Shown: in pieces, positions 17,195 to 25,529 of the stretch
Layout: each line of letters opens with the position of its first letter
How positions within the stretch are numbered: the stretch's first letter is position 1
Source of the DNA: DATJLY01 sp035532935
Lineage (GTDB): Bacteria > Pseudomonadota > Alphaproteobacteria > ATCC43930 > CGMCC-115725
DNA: 64,000 nucleotides
Direction of reading: 5' to 3'
Assembly (NCBI GenBank): GCA_035532935.1
Contig: DATKQE010000113.1
Coordinates: 4,399 to 68,398, forward strand
Position numbers and translations under genes: made by a program
Notes under the pieces: generated by a model
The model's input: the letters and a program-made list of their open reading frames with translations, nothing else
Database searches by the model: none
Told to the model about the DNA's origin: nothing

Positions 17195-18864
17195 GCGGAT
17201 CGACGCCACGTCCGGCGGCCTGCGAGCCTGGCCACGTGCGGCGGATCGGCGCTTCTCGGCTGAACGCTGCCGGCCGCTGGCTCGGACTCGGCAGGAGCGG
17301 CATTCCCATTGTCCTGGCGGCGATCGGCGTCCTGTATTTTCTCGCCCCGAACGCGCGGCTCGATTTCTCGGCGTTCGATACGCGCGATGCGGAGAGCTAT
17401 CTCGCGCTGAGCCGGTCCCTCGTCGCGGGCTATGGCTACACGCGAAGCCTGAACCCGCACGCCTACATTCCGCACACGACTTGGCCGCCCGGGCTGCCCC
17501 TGCTGCTCGCGCCGCTGACGTTCCTTGGCGGCGTGCCGATCAACCTGCTGCTCGTCAAGATCGGCATGATCGCCTATGGCGTGATCGGCATCGTCCTCGC
17601 CTATTTCTATGCGAAGAGGCTGACGCACGCGCCGCTCGCCCGCGTTTCGGTTCCGCTCCTGCTCGCCCTCAATCCCTATTACTGGCAATTCTCGCGCATG
17701 ACGAACAGCGAGATGCCGACGGTCGTTTGGGCACTGATCGCTCTCCTTCTCGCCGATATCGGCTGGGCAAACGGCACGATCAGGCACCGGACGGCCTTCG
17801 CCTTCGGATTGATCTGCGGCTTCGGCATGCTGATCCGCGGCAGCTTCTTCGGCGCGCTCTTTCTGCCGCTCGTCTATGTCTTTGCGCTGCGCTCGGAGCC
17901 CGTCGATCTGCGGCGCCTGTGGAGCCGATACATCTGCTATGCCGCCGGATTCCTGTTGCCGTTCGGGGGCTGGATGTTCCGCAACAGCCTGATCGACAAG
18001 CGCCGGCTCGGGCCGGACGGCATCGATCAGCTCGCGATGATCTTTCGGACCAGTCCCGTCGATCCCGCGTCCCCGTTCAGGACCGCATCGCAAATCTTCG
18101 CGGATGCGTTGGCGAACCTGCAGGGCAGCGTCATCTACCAGATTCCGAAGTCCATTGTGCCGGGCCTATGGGCACAGGGGGTCTGGCACGAGCTCGGCGC
18201 CTGGTCCGGCCCTCTTGCGGCGTTTCTCACCCTGGCGCTCGTGCTGCTCTCCTGCCGGACGGCACGAAACCTGCCCATCATCGTGATGTACGGGTCGATG
18301 GCGGTGTTGAACATTCTCTATGCCGTCGGCGGCATGGCGAGGCTCTGGGTTCCCGTGACGTGCCTGATCGCGCTCTCGCTGCCGATCGCCGCGGAGACGC
18401 TGCAATTTCCGCGTCATCGCCGCGTGCGAGCCTCACTCGCGGGACTGATGCTGACGGCGCTCGCGGCGAGTCTCGTTGCCTACGTCAACCAGCACGAAGA
18501 GCACCCCTACCGCGATGCGAGCTACGCGGCGCTCGCCGATCTCTTCTCGGACATTCGCTCCCACGATATCCTCCTGGGCAATGTCCTCACACCCAGTCCA
18601 CAGGCCTTCGCGCTTTATACCGGCCTCAGCGCACCGATGTCGGTTCCCGCCATCGGCGTCGATCCCCGCTACGCCTATGTCATTCTGCCGTCGGTGGAAT
18701 GGCAGGCGCAGTCGCTGGGCGGTGCGGCGATGACGCGAAACAGCGTCTGGAGCCTCGTCGCGCTCACCGCGCCGATGACGCTCGCGGAATTTCGTGAGCA
18801 CTACAATTGTGCCTTTTCCTCGATCGCGGCGTTCGCCGTCCTGTCGGATTGCCTGATCCGCTAG
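17173..18864 (+). CDS. GT39-like polytopic membrane glycosyltransferase
   Basis: Integral-membrane protein with a GT-C architecture. After a first membrane helix (GIPIVLAAIGVLYFLAP) comes an acidic periplasmic loop (FDTRDAESYLALSRSLVAGYG), where dolichyl- or undecaprenyl-phosphate-sugar mannosyltransferases carry catalytic acidic residues. It continues with about ten further hydrophobic segments and a C-terminal soluble part with no lumenal repeat. 563 aa. It overlaps the hydrolase gene by 22 bases; the true start may be slightly internal (for example GTG near 17236). It probably transfers a sugar from a lipid carrier to a protein or lipid in the periplasm; the acceptor is unknown. Confidence 0.72.
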   Translation: MDQGAQLSGSTPRPAACEPGHVRRIGASRLNAAGRWLGLGRSGIPIVLAAIGVLYFLAPNARLDFSAFDTRDAESYLALSRSLVAGYGYTRSLNPHAYIPHTTWPPGLPLLLAPLTFLGGVPINLLLVKIGMIAYGVIGIVLAYFYAKRLTHAPLARVSVPLLLALNPYYWQFSRMTNSEMPTVVWALIALLLADIGWANGTIRHRTAFAFGLICGFGMLIRGSFFGALFLPLVYVFALRSEPVDLRRLWSRYICYAAGFLLPFGGWMFRNSLIDKRRLGPDGIDQLAMIFRTSPVDPASPFRTASQIFADALANLQGSVIYQIPKSIVPGLWAQGVWHELGAWSGPLAAFLTLALVLLSCRTARNLPIIVMYGSMAVLNILYAVGGMARLWVPVTCLIALSLPIAAETLQFPRHRRVRASLAGLMLTALAASLVAYVNQHEEHPYRDASYAALADLFSDIRSHDILLGNVLTPSPQAFALYTGLSAPMSVPAIGVDPRYAYVILPSVEWQAQSLGGAAMTRNSVWSLVALTAPMTLAEFREHYNCAFSSIAAFAVLSDCLIR

Positions 18865-18993
18865 GTCCGGGCGGCGGCGGATCGACATCGCCGGGATGAA
18901 CGTCGTGCCGACGCCATCGACGGGTCGGCGATAGTATGCGATGCTTCGCGACGAAGCCAAAGCGGCCGCGGCCGAGCCGAATGAGGAACAGCG

Positions 18994-19584
18994 ATGCCGG
19001 CACGACAACTTGCCATTGTGGAGCGACTGATCGACGCGCTCAGGACGATCTGGTCGAGCGAGCCCGATCCCGCAACGCGGATGCAGCGCGCGAAGGCCGT
19101 GCTCGAGCACGCACTCGCCGATCGCGATCTGATGGCGCATTCGCGGTCCTGGCCCTTCACGACCGGACAGAATCTTCTCCTGTACGAGGATCCGGATTTC
19201 GGCTTCGTCCTCAACGCCACCGTGCGTGTGCCCGAATCGCGCGGCCTCGTGCACGACCATGCCCATGCCTGGACGCTCTATGGCCTGCTCGACGGCAGCG
19301 AGCGGCTGGAGCGGTACGCGCGGATCGACGACGGCACGCGCCCCGGCTACGCCGAGATCAAGCTGCTCAGCGACACGACCCTGCTCCCGGGCATGATCGA
19401 CTTCGTCGCACCCTATGAGATTCATGCCGAGCGCGGCGGCGCCGGTCGCTCGGTCGCCCTCATCGTCCGCAGCGAGCGTCTGGTCGGACGCACGCTCCAA
19501 TCCGGCTTCGATCCCGAGGCGCGGACCGTCCGCGCGATATCGGGTCCGACTCAGGTTCCCTACGAGCTGGTCGAGGCCGAGTAG
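18994..19584 (+). CDS. Cupin-fold, cysteine-dioxygenase-like protein
   Basis: A 196-aa protein whose middle shows LVHDHAHAWTLYGLLDGSERLERY: two or three histidines, the glycine turn and a downstream arginine in the pattern of cysteine dioxygenase/3-mercaptopropionate dioxygenase cupins. A third histidine lies in YEIHAERGG in the second cupin motif. Such proteins bind Fe(II) with a 3-His site. The N-terminal ~60 residues are helical. The start has GAGGAACAGCG before ATG. It follows the membrane glycosyltransferase by 129 bases and precedes the second liv operon by 86. The thiol substrate, if any, is not determined. Confidence 0.65.
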   Translation: MPARQLAIVERLIDALRTIWSSEPDPATRMQRAKAVLEHALADRDLMAHSRSWPFTTGQNLLLYEDPDFGFVLNATVRVPESRGLVHDHAHAWTLYGLLDGSERLERYARIDDGTRPGYAEIKLLSDTTLLPGMIDFVAPYEIHAERGGAGRSVALIVRSERLVGRTLQSGFDPEARTVRAISGPTQVPYELVEAE

Positions 19585-19646
19585 CGGCGCCGTCGGCACC
19601 GGCGACCGCGCACGGCCGAATCGCATCGGTCAATCAAGCAAGATTC

Positions 19647-19670
19647 AGGGAGGGCGTTCGCGCCCGGCGC
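19647..19670 (+). promoter_or_regulatory. Shine-Dalgarno plus TTCG-capped hairpin before the fused permease gene
   Basis: AGGGAGG (19647-19653) lies unusually far from the ATG at 19671. Between them GGGCG-TTCG-CGCCC (19652-19665) can fold into a very stable UUCG tetraloop hairpin that overlaps the end of the Shine-Dalgarno. Folding would either mask the site or shorten the effective spacing. Confidence 0.5.
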
Positions 19671-21509
19671 ATGGAGTTCCTGCTCGAGCAGCTTCTGAAC
19701 GGCGTGGTTTACGGCATGCTGCTGTTCCTTATGGCAGCGGGGCTGTCGCTCATCTTCGGGCTCATGAACGTGGTGAGCCTGGCGCACGGCTCGTTCTTCA
19801 TGCTCGGCGCCTTCGTCGCCCTCACGATCTTCCGGGTGACGCATAGTTTCTGGCTCGCGTTCCTGATCGCGCCGATTCCGATCACCGTTCTCGGGATGGC
19901 GATGGAGGCGGTGTTTCTGCGCCCGCTCTATCGCCGCAACCATCTCGACCAGGTGCTGCTGACCTTCGGCTTCACCTTCATCTTCCTCGATGCGGTGCAG
20001 ACCTTCTGGGGACGCGACATCTTCAGCATTTCCGTGCCGGCGGAACTTCAAGGCGCTGTCGATCTCGGCTTCGGCGTCTATCCGATCTATCGCCTGTTCC
20101 TGATCGCGCTCGGTGCCGTGCTGGCGCTGGTCCTGTGGCTCGTGCTGGAGCGCAGCCGGCTTGGCGCGATGGTGCGGGCCGGCGTCGACGACAGTGCCAT
20201 GGCCGCGGGTCTCGGCGGCAACGTTCCGGCGCTGTTCACCGGCGTGTTCGGCGGCGGCGTCGCGCTGGCGGCGCTCGGCGGGGTCGCCGCAGCGCCGATT
20301 CTCGGCATCTATGCCGGGCTCGATACCGACATTCTCATTCCCGCGTTCATCGTCATCGTGGTGGGCGGAATGGGCAGCCTGCGCGGCGCGTTCATCGGCT
20401 CGCTGCTGATCGGCGAGGCCGATACGTTCGGCAAGGCCTATCTGCCGGATCTCTCGCTCTTTTTCATTTATCTCGTCATGGCGGTGGTGCTGCTGGCGCG
20501 GCCGCAGGGAATTTTCGGGATCGCCCGCGTGCCCTCGCCGACCGTGCCGGCGATCAGCGCGCCCGCGCCCGTGCCGGCGCATCGCAAGCTCGTCTTGGGA
20601 CTGATCGTCGCCGCGGCCATGGCCGCCTTTCCGCTGTTCGTCACCGATTACGTGCGCGCGCTCGTCGGTGAGCTTTTCATCTTTGCGATCGTGGCGATGA
20701 GCCTCGATTTGCTGCTGGGGTATACCGGCCTTCCGTCGCTCGGACACGCGGCGTTCTTCGGGCTCGGCGCCTATTTCGTCATTGTGCTCGCCGCGCTGTT
20801 CGGCGTGGACACGTGGGTGGGCGTGGCGCTGGGCGTCGTCGCCGCGGCTGCCATGGGGGCATTGATCGGATATTTCTGCGTCCGGGTCAGCGGCGTTTCC
20901 TTCCTCATGCTGACGCTCGCCTTCTCGCAGCTCGTCTATTCGATCGTGGTCAAATGGCGCGCGGTCACCGGCGGCTCGGACGGCCTTTCGATACCCGAGA
21001 GGTCGAGCTTTTTCGGGTTCGATCTGTCGAATTCACTGACCATGTACTACATGCTGCTCTTGTTCCTGGTGCTCTGCTATTTGGTGTTGCGCCAGATCGT
21101 GAATTCGCCGTTGGGCCTCGTCTTCATCGGCATCCGCGAGAACGAAGGACGGATGCGCGCGGTCGGCTATTCGTCGCGCGCCTACAAGATCCTGTCCTTC
21201 ACGATCGGCGCGGGCTTCGCCGGGTTGGCCGGCGGACTCTACGCGATCTACAACGGATTCGTGTCGCCGGACACGGTCTATTGGAGCGCGTCGGGCGACG
21301 TGTTGATCATGACGATGCTGGGCGGCACCGGGACGCTCATCGGCCCCGCGATCGGGGCCGGCGTGTACCTCCTGATGAAGAATCTCATCAGCTCCTACAC
21401 CCCGCATTGGCCGTTCATCATCGGCGTGATCTTCGTCGCCTGCGTCCTTTATTTTCCGAGCGGCATCTGGGGGGCGCTGCGCCGCGTGCGCCTGGGCGGC
21501 CGGCGATGA
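19671..21509 (+). CDS. Fused LivH-LivM permease
   Basis: One 612-aa polypeptide containing both permease subunits of a branched-chain-type importer. Residues 1-~290 are LivH-like (LLEQLLNGVVYGMLLFLMAAGLSLIFG, MNVVSLAHGSFFMLGA). A short proline/alanine-rich linker (TVPAISAPAPVPAH) leads to residues ~305-612, which are LivM-like (DLLLGYTGLPSLGHAAFFGLGAY, coupling loop FIGIRENEGRMRAVGYSSRAYK). Both halves keep all recognisable membrane segments, so the fusion looks functional and not an artefact. The start codon of the next gene overlaps its stop (ATGA). No binding-protein gene precedes it; the nearest candidate is at 30816. Confidence 0.92.
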   Translation: MEFLLEQLLNGVVYGMLLFLMAAGLSLIFGLMNVVSLAHGSFFMLGAFVALTIFRVTHSFWLAFLIAPIPITVLGMAMEAVFLRPLYRRNHLDQVLLTFGFTFIFLDAVQTFWGRDIFSISVPAELQGAVDLGFGVYPIYRLFLIALGAVLALVLWLVLERSRLGAMVRAGVDDSAMAAGLGGNVPALFTGVFGGGVALAALGGVAAAPILGIYAGLDTDILIPAFIVIVVGGMGSLRGAFIGSLLIGEADTFGKAYLPDLSLFFIYLVMAVVLLARPQGIFGIARVPSPTVPAISAPAPVPAHRKLVLGLIVAAAMAAFPLFVTDYVRALVGELFIFAIVAMSLDLLLGYTGLPSLGHAAFFGLGAYFVIVLAALFGVDTWVGVALGVVAAAAMGALIGYFCVRVSGVSFLMLTLAFSQLVYSIVVKWRAVTGGSDGLSIPERSSFFGFDLSNSLTMYYMLLLFLVLCYLVLRQIVNSPLGLVFIGIRENEGRMRAVGYSSRAYKILSFTIGAGFAGLAGGLYAIYNGFVSPDTVYWSASGDVLIMTMLGGTGTLIGPAIGAGVYLLMKNLISSYTPHWPFIIGVIFVACVLYFPSGIWGALRRVRLGGRR

Positions 21510-22249
21510 GCGTGCTGCGCATCGACCACCTGCACCGCTCGTTCGGCAGCCTCGTCGTGACCAACGACGTGAGCTTGACGGTCGAGGACGGGGAGCGCCA
21601 TGTCATCATCGGCCCGAACGGCGCCGGCAAGACCAGCCTCATCAACCAGATCGGCGGGCAGCTCGCGCCGAGCGGCGGCCAGATCCATGTCGGCGACGCC
21701 GAGATCACCGGCTGGCCGCCGGAGCGGATCGCCCGGCACGGCGTCGCCCGCACGTTTCAGCGCAACAACCTCTTTCAGAATCTCACCGTTGCGGAAAATC
21801 TGCGGCTCGCGATTCAGATCAAGCGCGGCAATCCGCTCGATTTCTACCGGTCGGCGAAGCGCGACGCCCGCGTCGTCTCGCATGCCGAGGTGCTGCTCGA
21901 CCGCGTGCATCTCGCCGGCAGCGGCGACCGCCCGGTCCGCAACCTCTCCTATGGCGAGCAGCGCCAGCTCGAGATCGGCATGGCGCTGGCCGGCGACCCG
22001 GTGCTCCTGCTGCTCGACGAGCCGACCTCCGGCATGTCCCCGGCCGAGACCGAGCGCATGATCGAGCTCATCTCGACTTTGCCGCGGTCGATCGCGCTCC
22101 TGATGATCGAGCACGACATGAACGTCGTGTTCAGCATCGCCGACCGCATCACGGTTCTGTCATTCGGCGAGGTGTTGGCGAGCGGCAGCGTCGCCGAGAT
22201 CCAGGCGAACGAGCGCGTTCGCGACGTCTATCTCGGCGTGGCGTACTGA
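21506..22249 (+). CDS. livG: Branched-chain-type ABC ATPase LivG (system 2)
   Basis: ATPase partner of the fused permease. Walker A is GPNGAGKTS, the LivG insert is IARHGVARTFQRNNLFQNLTVAENL, the signature is LSYGEQRQLE and Walker B is LLLDEPTSGMSP. 247 aa. ATG at 21506 overlaps the permease TGA by one base pair set (ATGA), so translation is coupled. Longer upstream frames would run inside the permease and are rejected. livF follows after 3 bases. Confidence 0.93.
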   Translation: MSVLRIDHLHRSFGSLVVTNDVSLTVEDGERHVIIGPNGAGKTSLINQIGGQLAPSGGQIHVGDAEITGWPPERIARHGVARTFQRNNLFQNLTVAENLRLAIQIKRGNPLDFYRSAKRDARVVSHAEVLLDRVHLAGSGDRPVRNLSYGEQRQLEIGMALAGDPVLLLLDEPTSGMSPAETERMIELISTLPRSIALLMIEHDMNVVFSIADRITVLSFGEVLASGSVAEIQANERVRDVYLGVAY

Positions 22250-22252
22250 ACC

Positions 22253-22948
22253 ATGCTCACGCTCGAGAACGTCCATGCCTATTACGGCGACAGCCACGTG
22301 CTGCGGGGGATCTCGCTGACCGTGGACAAGGGCGAGGTGGTCTGTCTCCTGGGGCGGAACGGCGCCGGCAAGACCACGACGGTTCTCACCACGATGGGCT
22401 ATCTGAAGCCGCGCCCCGGCCGCATCGTCTATGACGGGCGCCCGATCGACGCGCTTGCGCCGCACGCCATCTCGCGCCTCGGCATCGGCTTCGTCCCGCA
22501 GGAGCGCGGCATCTTCCCGAGCCTCACCGTGGCCGAGAATCTCACGGTGTTCGCGCGCGGCGGCGCGAACGGCGGCTGGACGCTGGCGCGCGTGTACGAG
22601 CTGTTTCCGGTCCTTCGGGCGCGCGCCGGCAATTTGGGGTTTCAGCTCTCGGGCGGCGAGCAGCAGATGCTGTCGATTGCGCGCGCCCTGATGCTGAACC
22701 CGTCGCTGCTCGTGCTCGACGAGCCGTCGGAAGGCCTGGCCCCGATCATCATCCAGCAGATCATCGAATCGCTGCGGCTGCTCAAGGCCGAAGGGCTTTC
22801 CATCCTGCTGGTCGAGCAGAATCTGCGCGCGGCGCTGGCGCTCGGCGACCGTCACCACGTGCTCAACAAGGGCGAGATCTGCTACACCGGAAGCTCGGCG
22901 GAGCTGGCGGCGAACGACGACGTCCTGAAGCGCTATCTCGCGGTCTGA
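22253..22948 (+). CDS. livF: Branched-chain-type ABC ATPase LivF (system 2)
   Basis: Second ATPase: Walker A GRNGAGKTT, LivF-typical RLGIGFVPQERGIFPSLTVAENL, signature LSGGEQQMLS, Walker B LLVLDEPSEGLAP and LVEQNL. 231 aa, normal. It is last in a three-gene importer operon and converges with the E1-beta gene only 9 bases away. The short gap leaves no room for a conventional terminator hairpin, so transcripts from the two strands may overlap. Confidence 0.93.
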   Translation: MLTLENVHAYYGDSHVLRGISLTVDKGEVVCLLGRNGAGKTTTVLTTMGYLKPRPGRIVYDGRPIDALAPHAISRLGIGFVPQERGIFPSLTVAENLTVFARGGANGGWTLARVYELFPVLRARAGNLGFQLSGGEQQMLSIARALMLNPSLLVLDEPSEGLAPIIIQQIIESLRLLKAEGLSILLVEQNLRAALALGDRHHVLNKGEICYTGSSAELAANDDVLKRYLAV

Positions 22949-22957
22949 CGCCGGCAT

Positions 22958-23947
22958 TCACCGCGAACCGACGAGGGCGCGCACGGCGTCGGCGATCGCG
23001 GCCTCGTTCGGCGCCACCAGCGGCTCGAGCGAGCGCGCGAGCGGTACCGGCACGTGGGCCGCGGCCATCCTCTTCACCGGTGCATCGAGCCAGTCGAACG
23101 CTTCATCGGCAATGGTCGCGGCGATCTCGCCGGTCACGCCATAGTGCCGCGGCGCGGCATCAACAACGAGCGCGCGATTTGTCCGCTTCACCGATTGGAC
23201 GAGCAGGTCCTTGTCGAGCGGCACGAGCGAGCGCAGGTCGATCACCTCGATCTCGATCCCGTCCACGGCGAGGCGCGCCGCCGCCGCCTCGGCCTCGTGC
23301 ACCATTCGGCCGATCGCCGCGACGGTGACATCGCGGCCCGGCCGCGCGATCCGCGCCGTGCCGAGCGGCACGACATAGTCATCCACCGGAACCTCGCCCA
23401 GCATCGTGTAGAGCCCGCGGTCCTCGAACACGAGAACGGGGTTGTCGTCGCGGATCGCAGCCTTGAAAATCCCCTTGGCGTCGTATGGCGTGGTCGGCAC
23501 GGCGACCTTGAGCCCCGGCACATGCGCGGCCCAGGCGTAGAAGGCTTGCGAGTGCTGCGGGCCGAGATTGGCGCCGAGCCCCATGGTGGTGCGCAGCACG
23601 AGCGGCACCCGCGCGCGGCCCGCCGACATGTAATGCACCTTCGCGGCCTGGTTCACGAGCTGATCCATGACCAGCGTCATGAAATCGCCGAACATCACCT
23701 CGAAGACGGGTCTGAGACCCATCATGGCCGCGCCGATCGCCATGCCGAAGGCGCCGGGCTCGGAGATCGGCGTGTCGATGACGCGCTTGGGCCCGAATTC
23801 GGCGAGGAGCCCTTCGGTCTGCTTGAACACGCCGCCGGCGGCGCCGACATCCTCGCCGATGACGACGACATTGCCGTCGGCGCGCATCTCCTCGGCGAGC
23901 GCTTCGAGAACGGCCGCGCGGTAGCTGATGCGGCGGCCATCAGGCAT
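22958..23947 (-). CDS. TPP-dependent 2-oxoacid/acetoin dehydrogenase E1 beta subunit (copy 1)
   Basis: Beta subunit of a heterotetrameric E1 (pyruvate, branched-chain 2-oxoacid or acetoin dehydrogenase type). Visible are VVVIGEDVGAAGGVFKQTEGL at the N-terminus, RVIDTPISEPGAFGMAIGAAMMGLRPVFEVMFGDF in the pyrimidine-binding domain, and VIDLRSLVPLDKDLLVQSVKRTNRALVVD in the transketolase C-domain. 329 aa, normal. It overlaps the alpha-subunit gene by 8 bases (translational coupling). No E2 (lipoyl acyltransferase) or E3 gene is nearby, so it must share these with another complex or act differently. Confidence 0.9.
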   Translation of the reverse strand: MPDGRRISYRAAVLEALAEEMRADGNVVVIGEDVGAAGGVFKQTEGLLAEFGPKRVIDTPISEPGAFGMAIGAAMMGLRPVFEVMFGDFMTLVMDQLVNQAAKVHYMSAGRARVPLVLRTTMGLGANLGPQHSQAFYAWAAHVPGLKVAVPTTPYDAKGIFKAAIRDDNPVLVFEDRGLYTMLGEVPVDDYVVPLGTARIARPGRDVTVAAIGRMVHEAEAAAARLAVDGIEIEVIDLRSLVPLDKDLLVQSVKRTNRALVVDAAPRHYGVTGEIAATIADEAFDWLDAPVKRMAAAHVPVPLARSLEPLVAPNEAAIADAVRALVGSR

Positions 23948-24926
23948 AAAGATGCGCCTCGAGAAGATCGCTGCCCGGTTCGGCCGAGAGCCTGGCGAAT
24001 TCGACCGCGTCGCGAATGGTGGCGGCGGCGGCCGCGTCGAGGGCGGCGAGCGCAGCGTCGTCGGCGTCTCCCTGCTCGATCAGCGTGCGCGCCAGTTTGA
24101 GGATGGGATCCTTCTGCCGCCACGCCTCGGCCTCGGCGCTTTCCTTGTAATCCTGCTTGTCGCCGACATGGTGACCGCCGAAGCGATAGGTGTTGCAGAT
24201 CAGGAAGGATGGGCCGCCGCCGCCACGGGCGCGGCCGACCGCGTCGCGGGCCGCCGCATGCACCGCCAGCACGTCCATCCCGTCGATCATGCGCGAGACG
24301 ATATCGAAAACCTCGCCGCGGGCGAGCATGTTGCGGCCGGCGGTCACGTCCTCGATCGCGGTGAACTCGCCATAGCCGTTGTTCTCGCACACGAAGACGA
24401 CCGGCAGCGACCAGATCGCGGCCATGTTCATGCATTCGTGCACGAGCCCCTGGTTGAGCGCGCCGTCGCCGAAGAAGCACACCGAGACACGGCTTTCACC
24501 GCGCGTGCGCGCGGCGAGCGCCGCGCCGGTCGCCAAGGGGATGCCGCCGCCGACGATGCCGTTGGTGCCGAGATTGCCGTGCTCGAGATCGATCACGTGC
24601 ATCGAGCCGCTGCGGCCGAGACCATAGCCCGAGACCTTGCCGAGAATCTCGGCCAGGAGCAGATCGGGCCGCGCGCCGCGCGCCAGGCAGTGACCGTGCC
24701 CGCGGTGATGGCTGGCGATGACGTCGCCCGGCTCGAGCGCGGCGCAGACGCCGACATTGGTCGCCTCCTGCCCGGCGCACAGATGTACGAGACCCGGCAC
24801 CGCCCCGCCCGCGGCGAGTCGGCGAACTGCCTCCTCGAAATGACGGATGAGCAGCATCTGCCGATACATGGCAAGCCGGAGCGGACCCGGTCCCTCGCGC
24901 AGTCGCGACGGCATGGATGTCGGCAC
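23940..24926 (-). CDS. TPP-dependent 2-oxoacid/acetoin dehydrogenase E1 alpha subunit (copy 1)
   Basis: Alpha subunit. The thiamine-diphosphate motif is clear: GDG at residues 153-155, then 26 residues to NN at 182-183 (GDGALNQG to ENNGYGE). SHHRGHGHCLARG at ~72-84 carries the HxGH-type active-site histidines, and LGRSGSMHVIDL matches the G-R-x-G-S-M-H loop of E1 alpha. 328 aa, normal. It lies between the MarR gene (19 bases upstream) and E1 beta (overlapping), so the order is regulator, alpha, beta. Substrate cannot be decided; acetoin, pyruvate or a longer 2-oxoacid are all possible. Confidence 0.9.
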   Translation of the reverse strand: MPTSMPSRLREGPGPLRLAMYRQMLLIRHFEEAVRRLAAGGAVPGLVHLCAGQEATNVGVCAALEPGDVIASHHRGHGHCLARGARPDLLLAEILGKVSGYGLGRSGSMHVIDLEHGNLGTNGIVGGGIPLATGAALAARTRGESRVSVCFFGDGALNQGLVHECMNMAAIWSLPVVFVCENNGYGEFTAIEDVTAGRNMLARGEVFDIVSRMIDGMDVLAVHAAARDAVGRARGGGGPSFLICNTYRFGGHHVGDKQDYKESAEAEAWRQKDPILKLARTLIEQGDADDAALAALDAAAAATIRDAVEFARLSAEPGSDLLEAHLYA

Positions 24927-24945
24927 GTTCTGTCTCCCGGTTGCG

Positions 24946-25401
24946 TCAATCGGCGGTCGCGGTCGACATTTCGAATTCGGCGAGATTCTCGAACAGCTGG
25001 CGCAGCGTGGTCTTCAACGTTTCGATCTGTTCGTGCGACAGCCCCCGACGCACCAGCTCCTCGTAGCGCACCGCGATGTCGGTGCACCGGCGCGCAATCT
25101 CGGTCCCCTTCGGCGTCAGGGTCACGCGAACGGTGCGGTTGTCCTGGAGCTGTCGCCGCTTGGAGATCAATCCCATGCGGCTCAACTTGATCAGGGTGTG
25201 AGACACCGTGGACTGATCGGTCGATGTCGCCTCACAGAGGTCGCCGACCTTCGCCGTCGTGTCGCGCAGCAGCACCATCAGGATCCGCGAGCACATCGTA
25301 TTGACGCCCAGCGCTTTGTACTCGGCATTGGCCTCGGTCATCAGCTTCGACGCCACGCGATACAGCAGGAATGGGACATGTTCGTCGAGATCGAGAATCA
25401 T
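24946..25401 (-). CDS. MarR-family transcriptional regulator of the E1/Rieske locus
   Basis: A 151-aa winged-helix regulator. The N-terminal helix VPFLLYRVASKLMTEAN forms the dimer interface, CEATSTDQSTVSHTLIKLSRMGLI is the helix-turn-helix, and KRRQLQDNRTVRVTLTPKGTEIA is the wing. It begins the minus-strand operon with E1 alpha and beta and is divergent from the ten-gene Rieske operon, so one operator region can control both. A 20-bp imperfect palindrome about 110 bases upstream is the likely site. The effector would be the pathway substrate or its CoA ester (inference). Confidence 0.88.
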   Translation of the reverse strand: MILDLDEHVPFLLYRVASKLMTEANAEYKALGVNTMCSRILMVLLRDTTAKVGDLCEATSTDQSTVSHTLIKLSRMGLISKRRQLQDNRTVRVTLTPKGTEIARRCTDIAVRYEELVRRGLSHEQIETLKTTLRQLFENLAEFEMSTATAD

Positions 25402-25493
25402 GACCGGACTTTGTTTCCCCCTGTGCCGTCGTTGCGACAGCTTGCCATACGGCGCATGATTGTTATCGCAACGGTACGAAAATACGAGGACAA

Positions 25494-25529
25494 ATTATAT
25501 TGTTTGACATTATATGAAGCATCATACAA
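25494..25529. promoter_or_regulatory. AT-rich promoter/operator region between MarR and Rieske operons
   Basis: An imperfect 20-bp palindrome, TTATATGA-AGCA-TCATACAA (25510-25529; one mismatch pair in 8-bp arms), lies in the only strongly AT-rich patch. Two perfect TATAAT hexamers on the minus strand (25494-25499 and 25509-25514) face the MarR gene. On the plus strand TTGACA (25504-25509) with a weak TACAAC 15 bases on faces the Rieske operon. The palindrome size and AT-richness fit a MarR operator, and its placement would occlude RNA polymerase in both directions. Confidence 0.55.

Noticed and set aside
17091..18797. Alternative long plus-strand frame across the GT39-like gene
   Set aside because: Arginine-rich and without membrane segments; the overlapping frame from 17173 gives a coherent polytopic protein.
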